From: Symbiodinium natans
Lineage: Eukaryota; Sar; Dinophyceae; Suessiales; Symbiodiniaceae
DNA length: 64,000 nucleotides
Assembly: GCA_905221605.1 (NCBI GenBank)
Contig: CAJNDS010002211.1
Location: 229,501 to 293,500 of the forward strand
Reading direction: 5' to 3'
The position numbers were made by a program, and so were the translations under genes. Below are positions 63,001 to 64,000 of the stretch, piece after piece (the first letter of the stretch is position 1; each line of letters opens with the position of its first letter). The notes under the pieces were generated by a model that saw only the letters and a list, made by a program, of their open reading frames with translations, was not told the DNA's origin and searched no databases.

Positions 63001-63947
63001 GTCTGCAACATGGGCGCTGTAGCCGAGAGGCCCGCTGCCGTGAGAAGAGCATGTCTAAACACCATCCTGCGCTCAGGCGTAAGCATTTTGAAGGCCAGAA
63101 TCCAGGGAAATGACTGGTCCAGGACCTCATTCTCAAGAGGAGAGAGGACGGCAAACATTCTGTCCTGCGCCCTGGGATATTCTGGAAGATGAACCGCAAT
63201 TTGTCCTTTGAGTTGAAGGGCGAGATGGAATTTGGCAAAGCTCTCTGGTACTGTGGTGTTGTGCCATAGTGCTTCAAGCGAGGTCAGCTCTGATTCTGTG
63301 ATGGATCGCATTAGCCAGGTTCTTCCCAGGCGAAGGTCTGTACTCATCGTCTGATAGGCGTTGTTGGGTAAGAGATCGTGAAGTTCCGTCAAGTGTTCTG
63401 CATAGGAGAGAAGTGCCATGGCTTGGTCTTGTCGAATGACATCCCAGGGTTCACCGGGGTTGATATCTTCGGGCACTCGTGCTCCTTTTGCCTTGGCTAT
63501 CATAAAGTCAACCATGGCCATCGTCCGGTAGATCGTAGATGCTCGCTTGAGCATGTGGATTTCCGCGTCAAGAATGCCCAAAGCTTGTTCGTCTCGTTGA
63601 GCATGTGGATTGGTGTCTTCCTCTTGCAGCCACGGAGAGATGTCCGAAGGGAAGAGACAAAGGTGAATTCCATTCAGGACTCTTGTAGAGTGGCTGGGAA
63701 GGATCCAGCGCGTATGCTGGGCTGCACCGTTGATGATGTCCCTGACCGTTTGCCCGCCCATGCCCAGGTTGTACAGGGTTTGGGAGATGATAAGTGCCGC
63801 TAGCTTGAAGTCATCCGGCTCCATGGTTTCCTCGGCTGTGTAGATGTGCACTGTTTCGAGTATCATCTGCAAGGTGAGTGAGCTTCGTTCCGCCTCGTAG
63901 TGCTTTAGATGAGCAGGAGATTCTGTAGGTGATGTTAGGGATGCCAT
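62994..63947 (-). CDS. Tandem paralogue 3, unknown family (probably N-terminally incomplete)
   Basis: 317 residues from the first ATG at 63947; six more codons reach only a TTG near the window edge. Shared landmarks are LCLFPSDISPWL, MLKRASTIYR, IRQDQAMALLSYAEHLTEL and LGRTWLMRSIT, then the closing LSPLENEVLD segment. The roughly 90-residue N-terminal region of paralogue 1 (with KRKH) is missing or lies upstream beyond the window. Function is unknown. The stop TGA sits in the 17-bp border sequence, as in paralogue 1. Confidence 0.62.
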   Translation of the reverse strand: MASLTSPTESPAHLKHYEAERSSLTLQMILETVHIYTAEETMEPDDFKLAALIISQTLYNLGMGGQTVRDIINGAAQHTRWILPSHSTRVLNGIHLCLFPSDISPWLQEEDTNPHAQRDEQALGILDAEIHMLKRASTIYRTMAMVDFMIAKAKGARVPEDINPGEPWDVIRQDQAMALLSYAEHLTELHDLLPNNAYQTMSTDLRLGRTWLMRSITESELTSLEALWHNTTVPESFAKFHLALQLKGQIAVHLPEYPRAQDRMFAVLSPLENEVLDQSFPWILAFKMLTPERRMVFRHALLTAAGLSATAPMLQTE

Positions 63948-64000
63948 CTCAGCTTCAGCCAGCAATGGTAGATTGGGCTGAGCTGATTGAGAGAGGAGTC

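Overview
The window looks like a nuclear scaffold from a dinoflagellate, most probably Symbiodiniaceae-like. It carries telomere-type CCCTAAA/TTTAGGG repeats, huge simple-sequence arrays, sparse host genes and, at the left edge, part of a Ty1/copia-type gag of a kind I associate with Symbiodiniaceae (from recall; no search was run). An AT-rich integrated virus, 799-31595, sits in this host DNA between two 494-bp terminal inverted repeats (TIRs). It has a Polinton / Polinton-like virus (PLV) gene set: double-jelly-roll major capsid protein, penton-type minor capsid protein, FtsK/HerA packaging ATPase, protein-primed family B DNA polymerase, rve integrase, two GIY-YIG nucleases, a lipase-like protein and a fibre protein with a C-terminal S74 self-cleaving chaperone.

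Element layout. TIR (799-1292). A morphogenesis half (1309-12455) holds zinc-finger and low-complexity proteins, penton, lipase, capsid, fibre and ATPase. A spacer with two perfect hairpins follows (12456-12716). A replication/integration half (12717-20477) holds small zinc proteins, integrase, GIY-YIG, zinc finger and polymerase. Next come a roughly 1-kb non-coding block with telomere-like sequence (20478-21503), a 23-bp tandem array, a GC-richer ubiquitin-fold gene (29697-30884) and the right TIR (31102-31595). The stretch 13887-21567 recurs almost identically at 21668-29348, on the two sides of a 100-N scaffold gap. This is either a real tandem duplication or, more likely, two overlapping contigs placed end to end; the unduplicated element would be about 23 kb.

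Two promoter classes can be read by eye. TCTA lies 11-18 nt upstream of nine start codons in the morphogenesis half, resembling the late promoter described for CroV and Mavirus. A motif close to CTTAAAGACTTGAAGCCTTA, in gene orientation, precedes genes of the replication half and the first gene inside the left TIR. Perfect AT-rich hairpins sit between every convergent gene pair. This suggests an element still organised for early/late expression.

Right of the element (31596-59658) is mostly repeat DNA: TAG, GTT and AAC arrays, an AATTG palindromic satellite, a telomere-derived satellite of about 295 bp, and GACACGA and GTGGTG minisatellites. A few possible host exons lie at 39286-42480. At the right edge three related minus-strand genes of an unrecognised family stand in tandem (60006-63947), separated by spacers whose borders carry the same 17-bp sequence.
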